Origin: Candidatus Krumholzibacteriota bacterium | GTDB lineage: Bacteria > Krumholzibacteriota > Krumholzibacteriia > JACNKJ01 | DNA length: 64,000 nt | Direction: 5' to 3' | Assembly (NCBI GenBank): GCA_016933175.1 | Contig: JAFGBK010000052.1 | Span: forward strand, 1 to 64,000 | Shown here: piece after piece, positions 27,333-35,707 of the stretch | Position numbering within the stretch: the stretch's first letter is position 1 | Layout of the letters: the number at the start of each line of letters is the position of its first letter | Notes under the pieces: generated by a model | Told to the model about the DNA's origin: nothing | Database searches by the model: none | What the model saw: only the letters and a program-made list of their open reading frames with translations | Position numbers and translations under genes: made by a program

Positions 27333-27361
27333 AATCTAGGCCATCGGCGCCGGCATTGCCA
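27333..27361 (-). promoter_or_regulatory. Candidate promoter for tRNA-Arg(CCG)
   Basis: TGGCAA, a 17-base spacer and TAGATT on the minus strand, ending 10 bases before the tRNA. Confidence 0.45.
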
Positions 27362-27378
27362 GATCAAAAACCCGCTTC

Positions 27379-29151
27379 CTAGGATCGCCGCCGGCCTCCG
27401 GCTGGCCCGGCGCGCCGACCGCCGCCGGCGGCGGCCCTGCGTGCCGGGGCGTCGCCTGGCGCTGGCGGCGCCAGCAGCGAGGCCGCCAGGCGTCGTGCGT
27501 CGCCCGCCCCGCCGCTCGCCTCCTCGCCCAGCATGCGGGCCAGCTCGGCGACGCGCGCGTCGCCCTCGAGGCGCTCGACGATGGTCCGCGTGCGCTGCCC
27601 CGTGAACTCCTTGCGCACGAGGAAGTGGCGGCGCGCGACGGCGGCTAGAGGCGCCTGATGCGTGACCAGGATCACCTGGCGCCGGGCGGCGAGCTCACGC
27701 AGGGGATCGGCCAGCGCGCGCGCCGTGTCCGCGCCGAGGCCGGCGTCCACTTCGTCCAGCACCAGGACCGGCGGCGTCTCCGCGCCGAGGCCGAGCAGGT
27801 GCAGGGCGAGGCTGATCCGGGACAGCTCGCCGCCGCTGGGCACCTCGCGCAGCTCTCCCTCGGGCAGGTCGGGATTGGGCCGCACCAGGACGCGGACGCT
27901 GTCCATGCCGGCCTCGCCGGCGTGGAAGCGGAGGCCATTCCGCTCGATCCAGCCGTCCGCCTCCTCGCGCGGCGTCACCTCGACACGCAGCCGGCTGCGC
28001 GCCATCCCCAGTTCGTGCAGGCGCTTCTGCCAGGCCGCGCCCAGCCGCGCGGCGGCGGCGAGGCGTGACTCGCTGAGGGCGGCCGCGCTCCCGGCGAGAG
28101 CCTTCTCGCCCTGCCGGCGCGCCGCGGCCCGCTCGGCCAGGAGGCGCTCGCCCTCGGCCAGGCCCTCCAGCAGGCGGCGCTGCGCGACGGCCCAGTCCAG
28201 GATCTCGTCCAGGGGTACGCCATGCTTGCGTTCCAGGGCGTGCAGGCGGCCCAGCCTCTCGGCGAGGCGCTCGCCCTCGTCGGCCTCGGCGGCGACGGCC
28301 TCGCGACGCTCGGCCAGGCCGCCGGCCAGCTCGCCCATCTGCTCCTCGAGCAGATCGAGGGGCGCGGCGCCGAGCCCGGCCTCGAGGCGGTCGAGGCGAT
28401 CCAGCACGCGGCGCAACTCGGCCAGCCGCGGCGCCAGCCCCCCCTCACCCTCCAGGAGCCGGAGTCCCTCGGCCAGGGTCTCCTGGATGCGGGCCGCGTT
28501 GCGCAGGCGCCGCTCGCGGCTGCCCAGCTCCTCCATCTCGCCGGGCCGGGGATCCAGGGCCGCGATCTCGTCCAGCTGGAAGCGCAGGTACTCCTCGTCG
28601 CGACGGACGCGCGCCAGCTCTAGCGCCAGGCGCTCCTCCTCGGCACGCCGGGTGCGTAACGCCGCCAGGTCGGCGCGGTAGGCGCCCAGCAGATCCGCGT
28701 GCCCCGCCCAGCGATCGAGCAACGCGCGCTGGCTCTCGGCGGCGAGCAGGTCGAGCTGCCCGTGCTGGTCCTGGCGTTCCAGGAGCAGGGCGCCCAGGTC
28801 GCGCAGACGCCGCACGGACAGGGGGAAGCCGTCGAGGAGGGCGCGGCCGCGGCCGTCGGGGCGCAGCTCGCGCGTCACCTGGCACTCGCCGCCTTCGACG
28901 TCGAAGCCTGCCTCGCGCAGGCGCGCCTCGCGGCCGGCGTCCAGCTCGAAGAAGGCCTCCACCCGGGCGCGGTCCGCGCTGGGCCGGATCCAGTCCGTCC
29001 GGGCCCGGCCGCCGGCCACCAGGGTCAGCGCGGCCAGGAGCACGGACTTGCCCGCGCCCGTGACGCCGCTGAGCACGTTGAGGCCACAGTCCAGCTCCAG
29101 GACGGCCTCCTCGACCACGACGAGATCGCGGATGCGCAGGTGGGTGAGCAT
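27379..29151 (-). CDS. recN: DNA repair protein RecN
   Basis: A 590-residue SMC-like ATPase of double-strand-break repair. N-terminal MLTHLRIRDLVVVEEAVLELDCGLNVLSG precedes a Walker A GVTGAGKS at 29-36; family members normally read GETGAGKS. Two long charged coiled coils occupy about 140-400. Signature VPSGGELSRISLALHLLGL and Walker B PVLVLDEVDAGLGADTA follow, then VILVTHQAPLAAVARRHF. The C-terminal 35 residues are an Ala/Gly/Arg-rich tail outside the family core. It closes the leftward nadK-recN run, three bases after the nadK stop. Confidence 0.92.
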   Translation of the reverse strand: MLTHLRIRDLVVVEEAVLELDCGLNVLSGVTGAGKSVLLAALTLVAGGRARTDWIRPSADRARVEAFFELDAGREARLREAGFDVEGGECQVTRELRPDGRGRALLDGFPLSVRRLRDLGALLLERQDQHGQLDLLAAESQRALLDRWAGHADLLGAYRADLAALRTRRAEEERLALELARVRRDEEYLRFQLDEIAALDPRPGEMEELGSRERRLRNAARIQETLAEGLRLLEGEGGLAPRLAELRRVLDRLDRLEAGLGAAPLDLLEEQMGELAGGLAERREAVAAEADEGERLAERLGRLHALERKHGVPLDEILDWAVAQRRLLEGLAEGERLLAERAAARRQGEKALAGSAAALSESRLAAAARLGAAWQKRLHELGMARSRLRVEVTPREEADGWIERNGLRFHAGEAGMDSVRVLVRPNPDLPEGELREVPSGGELSRISLALHLLGLGAETPPVLVLDEVDAGLGADTARALADPLRELAARRQVILVTHQAPLAAVARRHFLVRKEFTGQRTRTIVERLEGDARVAELARMLGEEASGGAGDARRLAASLLAPPAPGDAPARRAAAGGGRRAGPAGGRRRS

Positions 29152-29154
29152 GCC

Positions 29155-30030
29155 TCAGGTGAGCTCCGGTCCGCCCCAGCGCAGCTTCTCGCGCACGAGG
29201 CTGTAGTAGCCGAAGCCCAGGGGAAACAGGACGGGCTGCGTGCAGTCGGCGCGCCGGATCCGCACCTCGTCGCCCTGCTGCAGCAGGACCTCGACCATGC
29301 CGTCCAGGGAGATGGAGGCCAGCCCGCTCCGGTCGCCGATCTGGACCTCGATCTGCTCCTCGCCGCCGACGACGATGGGCCGGATGGCCAGGGCGTGGGG
29401 GCTGATGGGCGTGGCCACCAGCGCGTTCATGGTGGGATGGATGATCGGCCCGCCGGCCGACATGGAGTAGGCCGTGGAGCCCGTGGGGGTGGCGACGATG
29501 AGCCCGTCGGCGCGGTAGTTGCCCAGGTACTGCCCCCCCACCGAGATAATGAACTCGGTGAGGCGGGAGCCGCGCGCCGTGTGCATGACGGCGTCGTTGA
29601 GGGCGGTGTAGCTCTCGAATGGCTCCTCGTCGCGGAAGAGGGTTGCCTTGAGCAGCATGCGCTGCTCGATGCGGTAGTCCCCGGCGAGGATGGCGCTCAG
29701 GGCGGCCGTGACGTCAGCCAGACGCAGCACGGTCAGGAAGCCCAGGCTGCCCATGTTGATGCCCAGCAGGGGCACCTTGCAGGCTTCCAGGGCGCGGGCG
29801 GACCGGAGAAAGGTGCCGTCGCCGCCAAAGACCAGCACGAGCTGGCAGCGCTTGGCCAGCTCGGCCAGATTGCGCTCGGAGGGCTCCTCCTCAAGCCAGG
29901 TGGCCATCTCCGGTTCCAGGAGGACCTCGGCGCCGTTCTCCCGCAGGAAGGCCATGGCCTTGCGCGCCCAGGCGTCGGCCCCCCGGATCTCCCTGTTGGC
30001 GAGGATGCCCACGTGCTTGATGGGTTCCAC
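29155..30030 (-). CDS. nadK: NAD(+)/NADH kinase
   Basis: A 291-residue kinase that phosphorylates NAD to NADP. The GGDGT motif is in LVLVFGGDGTFLRSARAL. The family block GINMGSLGFLT and the substrate motif TALNDAVMH follow. YRADGLIVATPTGSTAYSMSAGGPIIHP is the core of the domain. The GTG at 30030 is chosen because GAGGAGG sits five bases upstream; the track's TTG lacks this. The SD overlaps the tlyA stop, giving close coupling. Confidence 0.93.
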   Translation of the reverse strand: MEPIKHVGILANREIRGADAWARKAMAFLRENGAEVLLEPEMATWLEEEPSERNLAELAKRCQLVLVFGGDGTFLRSARALEACKVPLLGINMGSLGFLTVLRLADVTAALSAILAGDYRIEQRMLLKATLFRDEEPFESYTALNDAVMHTARGSRLTEFIISVGGQYLGNYRADGLIVATPTGSTAYSMSAGGPIIHPTMNALVATPISPHALAIRPIVVGGEEQIEVQIGDRSGLASISLDGMVEVLLQQGDEVRIRRADCTQPVLFPLGFGYYSLVREKLRWGGPELT

Positions 30031-30040
30031 GGTCGCCTCC

Positions 30041-30772
30041 TCAGGCCCGGCGGCGGGCAAGGATGAAGTACTCGCGGTTGAGCTGATCGGGACCCTGCGG
30101 CGCTGGCCCCCGCGCCGTGACGCACCAGCCGGACTCCGCGGCGGCGGCTGCGACCGCTTCCAGGACGCGCGCGGCCTCGCGGGCGTCGCGCACGCGGCCG
30201 CTGCCCGTTCGCGACCGCGCCGGCAGTTCGAACTGCGGCTTGACGAGAGCCGCCAGGCGCGCGGCGGGCGCCAGGGGCAGGCGCAGGGCAGGCAGCACCT
30301 CGCGCAGGCTGGGGCCGCTCAGGTCGAGGAGGAGGATTTCGCAGGGCGCCGGCAGCGTGTCGATGGTGCGAAGATCGCAGCCCCCGCGCACGATGACGCG
30401 AGGATCGCCGCGCAGTTCCGGGGCGAGCTGTCCCTCGCCCAGATCCACGGCGACGACGCACCTGGCGCCTCGCTCCAGGGCGAGCTGCGTGAAGCCGCCG
30501 GTGGCGGCCCCACCGTCGACGACCCATCGGTCCGTGAAGTCCAGGGGATGCCCGTCCAGGAAAGCCCTCAGCTTGTCGTAGCCGCGGCCAACGCGGTGGC
30601 GGCTCGTGCCCGCCGCGACGTCCAGGTCGGCGTCTTCCGCCAGCTCGCGGCCGGGCCGGCGACAGGCGGCGCCGTCCACCAGGACGCGACCCGCGAGGAT
30701 GAACTCCCGGCCCTGGCTGCGGCTGCGCACGAGGCCGCGCCGGACGAGCAGGCGGTCCAGGCGGGGACTCAC
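30041..30772 (-). CDS. tlyA: TlyA-family rRNA methyltransferase
   Basis: A 243-residue protein with an N-terminal S4 RNA-binding domain (RLDRLLVRRGLVRSRSQGREFILAGRVLVDG) and an FtsJ-like Rossmann methyltransferase. The SAM loop reads VVDGGAATGGFTQLAL, where the family normally has DxGxSTGGFT. LLDLSG and ALVKPQFEL are also conserved. TlyA enzymes 2'-O-methylate 16S/23S rRNA cytidines; some homologues are called hemolysin A. The GTG start overlaps the dxs stop (GTGA). Its place between dxs and nadK is widespread. Confidence 0.9.
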   Translation of the reverse strand: MSPRLDRLLVRRGLVRSRSQGREFILAGRVLVDGAACRRPGRELAEDADLDVAAGTSRHRVGRGYDKLRAFLDGHPLDFTDRWVVDGGAATGGFTQLALERGARCVVAVDLGEGQLAPELRGDPRVIVRGGCDLRTIDTLPAPCEILLLDLSGPSLREVLPALRLPLAPAARLAALVKPQFELPARSRTGSGRVRDAREAARVLEAVAAAAAESGWCVTARGPAPQGPDQLNREYFILARRRA

Positions 30773-32685
30773 CGGGAGCCTCCCCCCGCCTCGCCGCTGG
30801 CCAGGGTCGGCATGCCGGCTATGGCCGCGCGCACGCGGCGGGCGACGCCCTCGCCGTCCAGGCCCAGCTCCGCCAGCAGTTCGCGGCGCGTGCCCTGGGG
30901 CACGAACTCGGCGGGCAGGCCGAGGGTCAGCAGGGGCGGGGCCAGACTCCGCTCGCGCAGGCAGGCTGCCACGGCCTCCCCGAAGCCCCCGCGCAGGGAG
31001 TTCTCCTCCAGGGTCACCAGCAGTCGCGCCCGATCGGCGGCGGCCGCCAGGGCGGCCTCGTCCAGGGGCGACGCGAAGCGCGCGTCCACGACGCGCGGCG
31101 AGAGGCCCTCGGCGGCCAGGCGGTTCGCGGCGTCCTCGGCCGCGGCCACCAGGCTGCCCAGTGCCCAGAGCTCGACACCCTCGCCCTCGCGGCGCACGCG
31201 GACCCGACCGAGAGGGATGGGCTCCAGTTCGGCCTTCTCCTTCAAGCCGCGGGCGGCGCCCCGCGGGTAGCGCAGGGCGATCGGTCCGGTCTCGTGGGCC
31301 AGCGCCGTGGCCAGCATGCGGCGCAGCTCGTTCTCGTCGCTGGGCGCCATGACGACCATGCCCGGCGCCAGGCGCAGGTAGCTCAGGTCCAGGGAGCCGT
31401 GGTGGGTGGGCCCGTCCTCCCCCACCAGGCCGGCGCGGTCCAGAGCGAAGACAACGGGCAGATGCTGCAGGGCGACGTCGTGGACCACCTGGTCGAAGGC
31501 GCGCTGCAGGAAGGTCGAGTAGATGGCCACCACGGGACGGAGGCCGTCGGCCGCCAATCCGGCGGCGAAGGTGACGGCATGGGGCTCGGCGATGCCCACG
31601 TCGAAGAAACGATCTGGAAAACGGGCGGCGAAGGCCTGGAGCCCGGTGCCCTCGGGCATGGCGGCGGTGATGGCCACGATGCGCTCGTCCCGCTCGGCCA
31701 GGGCGACAAGGGCCTCGCCGAAGGCCTGGGTATAGGTGACGGATCCGCCCGCGACCACGCCGCGCTTGGCACCGGTCTCGCGGATGAAGGGCGCGAAGCC
31801 GTGGTACTTGGCCGGATTCGCCTCGGCGAAGGTGCAGCCCTTGCCCTTCTGCGTCAGGACGTGCAGGAGCACGGGCTTGCGGATGCGGCGCACGCGGCGG
31901 AGGGTCTGGACGAGCAGGGTCATGTCGTGCCCGTCGATGGGTCCGTAATACGTGAAGCCGAGGTCCTCGAAGACGTTGCTGGGCACGACCAGGGACTTGA
32001 GCCCGTAACGCGCGCGTCCCATGAGCACGCGCAGCTTGTGGCCGATGCGCGGAATGCGTCCCAGCGCCCGCCAGGCGCCCCCCTCGAGGGTGAGGTAGGC
32101 GTTGGTGGACGTCAGCTTGGTCAGGATGCGGCTGATGGCGCCCACGTTGCGGCTGATGGACATCTCGTTGTCGTTGAGGATGACCAGCAGGCGGCCGGCG
32201 TGGCTCTGCACGTTGTTGAGGGCTTCGTAGACCAGGCCGCCCGTGGCGGCGCCGTCGCCCATGATGGCCACGGTATGGCGGTCCTCGCCGCGCAGCGCGG
32301 CGCCGGTGCTGAAGCCCAGGGCGGCGCTCAGGGCCGTGCAGGCGTGGCCGGCGCCGAAGTGGTCGTACGGGCTCTCGTCGCGGCGGCAGAAGCCGCTGAT
32401 GCCGTGGCGCCGGCGCAGGCCCTCGAAGCGGGCGCGGCGCCCCGTCAGGAGCTTGTGGGCGTAGGCCTGGTGGCTGGTGTCCCAGACGATGCGGTTCTCG
32501 GGCTCGGGGAAGACGTGGTGCACCGCCACGGCGAGGTCCACGGCGCCGAGGCTGGCGGCCAGGTGGCCCCCGTTGAGGGAGCAGACCCGGATGATCTCCT
32601 CGCGGATCTCATGGGAAAGGAAAGGGAGCTTCTCGTCGGGCAGGGCCGCGACGTCCCGAGGCGAGTGGATGTGGTCGAGCAGCAT
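30769..32685 (-). CDS. dxs: 1-deoxy-D-xylulose-5-phosphate synthase
   Basis: A 638-residue thiamine-diphosphate enzyme that joins pyruvate and glyceraldehyde-3-phosphate, the first step of the MEP isoprenoid pathway. The ThDP motif is GDGAATGGLVYEALNN...LVILNDNEMSIS. Others are TYYGPIDGHDM, VGEDGPTHHGSLDLSYLR and LEENSLRGGFG. Length is normal. The ATG at 32685 precedes LLDHIHSPRDVAAL and has AGAGGA upstream. ispA lies two genes upstream, so two steps of isoprenoid synthesis are encoded together. Confidence 0.95.
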   Translation of the reverse strand: MLLDHIHSPRDVAALPDEKLPFLSHEIREEIIRVCSLNGGHLAASLGAVDLAVAVHHVFPEPENRIVWDTSHQAYAHKLLTGRRARFEGLRRRHGISGFCRRDESPYDHFGAGHACTALSAALGFSTGAALRGEDRHTVAIMGDGAATGGLVYEALNNVQSHAGRLLVILNDNEMSISRNVGAISRILTKLTSTNAYLTLEGGAWRALGRIPRIGHKLRVLMGRARYGLKSLVVPSNVFEDLGFTYYGPIDGHDMTLLVQTLRRVRRIRKPVLLHVLTQKGKGCTFAEANPAKYHGFAPFIRETGAKRGVVAGGSVTYTQAFGEALVALAERDERIVAITAAMPEGTGLQAFAARFPDRFFDVGIAEPHAVTFAAGLAADGLRPVVAIYSTFLQRAFDQVVHDVALQHLPVVFALDRAGLVGEDGPTHHGSLDLSYLRLAPGMVVMAPSDENELRRMLATALAHETGPIALRYPRGAARGLKEKAELEPIPLGRVRVRREGEGVELWALGSLVAAAEDAANRLAAEGLSPRVVDARFASPLDEAALAAAADRARLLVTLEENSLRGGFGEAVAACLRERSLAPPLLTLGLPAEFVPQGTRRELLAELGLDGEGVARRVRAAIAGMPTLASGEAGGGSR

Positions 32686-32723
32686 GATTCCTCTCGGTTC
32701 CGCCAGGCCCGATCCCATCAAGC

Positions 32724-33158
32724 CTAGCAGGACAGGAGCAACAGGGCAAGCCAGGCGCGCTCGATGACGATGCCCAGCAGGGCGCCGCCACAGGCGGCCA
32801 GCAGGGCGCGGGCGGGGCTCTGGCCGAGGAGCTCCGTCAAGTGTCGCTCGAGCGACACCTCGCGCCCCAGGCGCTTGAGGATGCGCGCCTGGCGGCCCGC
32901 CGCGCGCTTAACGCCCATGGTGTCGTAGAGCACGATGCCGGTGAACCCCATGGTCACCGCGGCCGCCGTGCTGCTCCAGCCAGCGCCGTCGCCCACCTGC
33001 CAGCAGAGACAGCCCGCGAGCAGGGGATGCAGGCTCGGGAAGCTCTCGAAGTCGCCCAGCCGAGCCAGGCGCCAGCGGCGCGCGCGCAGGCTGTGGAAGA
33101 GCACCTTCAACAGCTGCCCCACGATGCCGGTTCCGAGCACGGGCACGAGGATCATCAC
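32724..33158 (-). CDS. Divergent PAP2 (DUF212/YuiD) family membrane protein
   Basis: A 144-residue protein with about four hydrophobic helices. The block ARLGDFESFPSLHPLLAGCLCWQVGDGAGWSSTAAAVTMGFTGIVLYDTMGVKRAAGRQARIL matches the divergent PAP2 family, related to lipid phosphatases. The usual GGMPSSHSA-like region is degenerate here (FPSLHPLLAG). The start is GTG 33158 or ATG 33155; both overlap the ispA stop. Location between ispA and dxs suggests polyprenyl phosphate metabolism, as an inference. Confidence 0.75.
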   Translation of the reverse strand: MMILVPVLGTGIVGQLLKVLFHSLRARRWRLARLGDFESFPSLHPLLAGCLCWQVGDGAGWSSTAAAVTMGFTGIVLYDTMGVKRAAGRQARILKRLGREVSLERHLTELLGQSPARALLAACGGALLGIVIERAWLALLLLSC

Positions 33159-34042
33159 GACCGCCTGTGGACGAGGGCGTCCGCCAGCTCGCGCAGGGGC
33201 GCCGCCGCCGGCCGCGCGGGCAGGGCGGCGAGGGCCTCGGCCAGCCAGGCCTCGGCCCGCCGTCGCGTCTCGTCGGCGCCCAGGAGCGCCGGGAGGGTCA
33301 GCTTGCCCAGGGCGGCGTCCCGGCCGGGGGTCTTGCCCAGATCATCCCGCTCGCCCTCGGCGTCCAGGAGGTCGTCCACGGCCTGGAAGGCCAGGCCCAG
33401 GGAGTCGCCGGCCCGCCCGAGGCCGGCGATCTCTCCTGGCGGCAGGGCGCCGAAGCGGCCGCCGATGACCAGCGCGGCCCGCAGGAGCGCCCCCGTCTTG
33501 CGCGCGTGGATCCACAGGACCCGGTCCAGGTCCGCGGGGACCGGCGGCGGCTCCAGGTCCCCCGCCTGCCCGCCTACCAGGCCCAGGGCGCCCGCGGCGC
33601 GCGACAGGTCGGCGAGGGCATCCCGCGTCGCCTCGGACGGCAGGTCCGCCGCCGCGGCGGCGCCGAGCAGGGTTTCGAAGGCCAGGGCCTGCAGGGCGTC
33701 CCCGGCGAGGATGGCCATCGCCTCGCCGAAGGCGCTGTGGCAGGCGGGCTGGCCGCGCCGCCAGTCGTCGTCGTCCATGGCCGGCAGGTCGTCGTGGACG
33801 AGGGAGTAGGCGTGCAGGCACTCCAGGGCGGCCCCGGCCCGCAGCACGGGCCCCGGCGCGACGTCCTCGCCCAGGGCCGCCGCGGCGGCCAGCAGGCGCG
33901 GGCGCAGGCGCTTGCCGCCGCCCAGCAGGGCGTGGGCCATGGCCGCGTGCAGGCGGGGATGGCACGCCGCCATCTCGGGCAGGCAGCCGGCCAGAACCTC
34001 CTCGAAGGCGTCCGGAAAGAGGCTGCGCGGATCCAGGGGCAC
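33155..34042 (-). CDS. ispA: Polyprenyl (farnesyl/geranylgeranyl) diphosphate synthase
   Basis: A 295-residue trans-isoprenyl diphosphate synthase. First aspartate-rich motif is SLVHDDLPAMDDDDWRRG; the second is FQAVDDLLDAEGERDDLGK. GGGKRLRPRL near the N-terminus binds the allylic or isopentenyl diphosphate. Length and the short distance to dxs fit IspA-type synthases; chain length cannot be fixed. The start is GTG 34042 with GGAGG upstream, one base after the folD stop. xseA and xseB, often next to ispA, are absent here. Confidence 0.92.
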   Translation of the reverse strand: MPLDPRSLFPDAFEEVLAGCLPEMAACHPRLHAAMAHALLGGGKRLRPRLLAAAAALGEDVAPGPVLRAGAALECLHAYSLVHDDLPAMDDDDWRRGQPACHSAFGEAMAILAGDALQALAFETLLGAAAAADLPSEATRDALADLSRAAGALGLVGGQAGDLEPPPVPADLDRVLWIHARKTGALLRAALVIGGRFGALPPGEIAGLGRAGDSLGLAFQAVDDLLDAEGERDDLGKTPGRDAALGKLTLPALLGADETRRRAEAWLAEALAALPARPAAAPLRELADALVHRRS

Positions 34043-34043
34043 G

Positions 34044-34922
34044 TCAGGCCTCCACCCGGCCGCTCTGGCGGCGCCAGGCGTCCAGCGTGTTGCTCATGAG
34101 CATGGCCACCGTCATGGCGCCGACGCCGCCGGGCACGGGCGTGATGGCCGACGTCCGCGGGGCGACGGCCGCGAAGTCGACGTCCCCCACGAGGCGGTAT
34201 CCCCGCTTGGACGACGGGTCCGCGATGCGGTTGATGCCCACGTCGACGACGACGGCGCCCTCCTTGACCATCTCGGCCGTGATGGCGCCGGGCCGGCCCA
34301 CGGCCGCCACCAGGATGTCCGCGCGGCGCGTGTGGGCGGCCAGGTCGGTCGTGCGGCTGTGGCAGACGGTCACCGTGGCGTCGCCCCGGCCGCCCTTCTC
34401 CAGGAGGAGGAGGGCCAGGGGCTTGCCGACGATGAGGCTGCGCCCCACCACCACGACCTCGCGGCCGCGGATCGCGATGCCCTCCTTCGCCAGCAGGGCG
34501 AGGACGCCCGCCGGCGTGCAGGGCCGCGGGCCGGGCAAGCCCGCCATCAGGCGGCCCAGGTTCACCGGATGGAAGCCGTCGACATCCTTCTCCGGATCGA
34601 CGTGGCGCATCGCGTCGTCGGCGTCGAGATGGGCGGGCAGGGGAAGCTGGAGCAGCAGCCCGTGCACGGCCGGATCGGCGCTCAGCGCGTCGAGGACGGC
34701 CGCGAGCTCCGCCTGGTCGACAGCCGCGGGCAGGTGGCGGTGCTCGCTGCGAACGCCGGTCGTCCTGCAGGCGCGCATCTTGTTGCGGACATAGACCGCG
34801 CTGGCGGGATCCGCACCCACCTGCACCACCACCAGCCGCGGCGGATCCGTGACGCCCGCCAGCTCGGCGGCGATGTCGGCGAGGATGGCGTCGCGCAGCG
34901 CGTTTCCGTCCAGCAGTCGCAT
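34044..34922 (-). CDS. folD: Bifunctional methylenetetrahydrofolate dehydrogenase/cyclohydrolase
   Basis: A 292-residue FolD enzyme that interconverts 5,10-methylene- and 10-formyl-tetrahydrofolate. YVRNKMRAC carries the YxxxK catalytic pair. LLLQLPLPAHL, PEKDVDGFHP, GRSLIVGKPLALLLL (NADP site) and PVPGGVGAMTVAMLM are in normal order. Start ATG directly follows the ymdB TAG. It belongs to the rny-ymdB-folD-ispA run. Confidence 0.95.
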   Translation of the reverse strand: MRLLDGNALRDAILADIAAELAGVTDPPRLVVVQVGADPASAVYVRNKMRACRTTGVRSEHRHLPAAVDQAELAAVLDALSADPAVHGLLLQLPLPAHLDADDAMRHVDPEKDVDGFHPVNLGRLMAGLPGPRPCTPAGVLALLAKEGIAIRGREVVVVGRSLIVGKPLALLLLEKGGRGDATVTVCHSRTTDLAAHTRRADILVAAVGRPGAITAEMVKEGAVVVDVGINRIADPSSKRGYRLVGDVDFAAVAPRTSAITPVPGGVGAMTVAMLMSNTLDAWRRQSGRVEA

Positions 34923-35705
34923 CTAGTCCTCCAGGGGCAGGTCGAGGCGCTCCAGGGCGAGGGCGCGCCAGCTGTCCGGGTCGAAATCGAGCAGGGCGCC
35001 CTGGAGGCGGATCGCCTCCTGGCTTACTTCGAAACGGCGTGGCGTTGTGCGCAGGAAGCGGTGCAGGGCCGTCTCGACGGTGATGCCAATGACGCCGCCG
35101 TGGGGCCCGGTCATCCCGGCATCGGTCAGGAAGGCCGTGCCGCCGGGCAGGATGCGCGCGTCCGCCGTCTGGACGTGGGTGTGGGTGCCGATGACGGCGG
35201 TCACCCGCCCGTCCAGGTGATGCGCGAGGGCGGTCTTCTCGCTGGTCGCCTCGGCGTGGAAGTCCACCAGGACCGGTCCGCGACCGCCCCAGTCGGCCAG
35301 GATGGAGTCGGCGCGACGGAAGGGGCAATCGATGGCCGGCAGGTAGACGCGGCCCTGGAGGTTGACCACCAGGAGTTCCCGCCCGCCGGGCAGGGGCAGG
35401 ACCGCGGTGCCGCGCCCGGCGACACCGGGCGGGAAGTTGTCCGGCCGCAGCGCCCGCTCGGCCGTCTCCAGGTAGGCCGCGCCGTCGCGGTTGTCCCAGC
35501 TGTGATTGCCGCCCGTGAGCAGGTCCACGCCGGCGGCCAGCAGCTCCTCGGCGGTGTCCCGCGTGAAGCCCGCGCCGCCGGCGCTGTTCTCGGCGTTGGC
35601 CACCACCAGGTCCGGCGCGTGGCGCTCGCGCAGCCCGGGCAGCAGGCGGGCCAGGGCCCGGCGGCCCGGGCGCCCGAAGACGTCAGCGATGAAGATGAGG
35701 CGCAT
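34923..35705 (-). CDS. ymdB: YmdB-family metallophosphoesterase
   Basis: A 260-residue TIGR00282/YmdB phosphodiesterase. RLIFIADVFGRPGRRAL, LVVANAENSAGGAGF, LLTGGNHSWDNRD, VLVDFHAEATSEKTA and GTHTHVQTADARILPGGTAFLTDAGMTG provide the two-metal-site Asp, Asn and His residues. Family members act on 2',3'-cyclic nucleotides. The ATG at 35705 replaces the over-long ORF-track start; GAGG lies upstream. Location after RNase Y is conserved in many genomes and suggests a role in RNA turnover signalling. Confidence 0.9.
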   Translation of the reverse strand: MRLIFIADVFGRPGRRALARLLPGLRERHAPDLVVANAENSAGGAGFTRDTAEELLAAGVDLLTGGNHSWDNRDGAAYLETAERALRPDNFPPGVAGRGTAVLPLPGGRELLVVNLQGRVYLPAIDCPFRRADSILADWGGRGPVLVDFHAEATSEKTALAHHLDGRVTAVIGTHTHVQTADARILPGGTAFLTDAGMTGPHGGVIGITVETALHRFLRTTPRRFEVSQEAIRLQGALLDFDPDSWRALALERLDLPLED

Positions 35706-35707
35706 GG

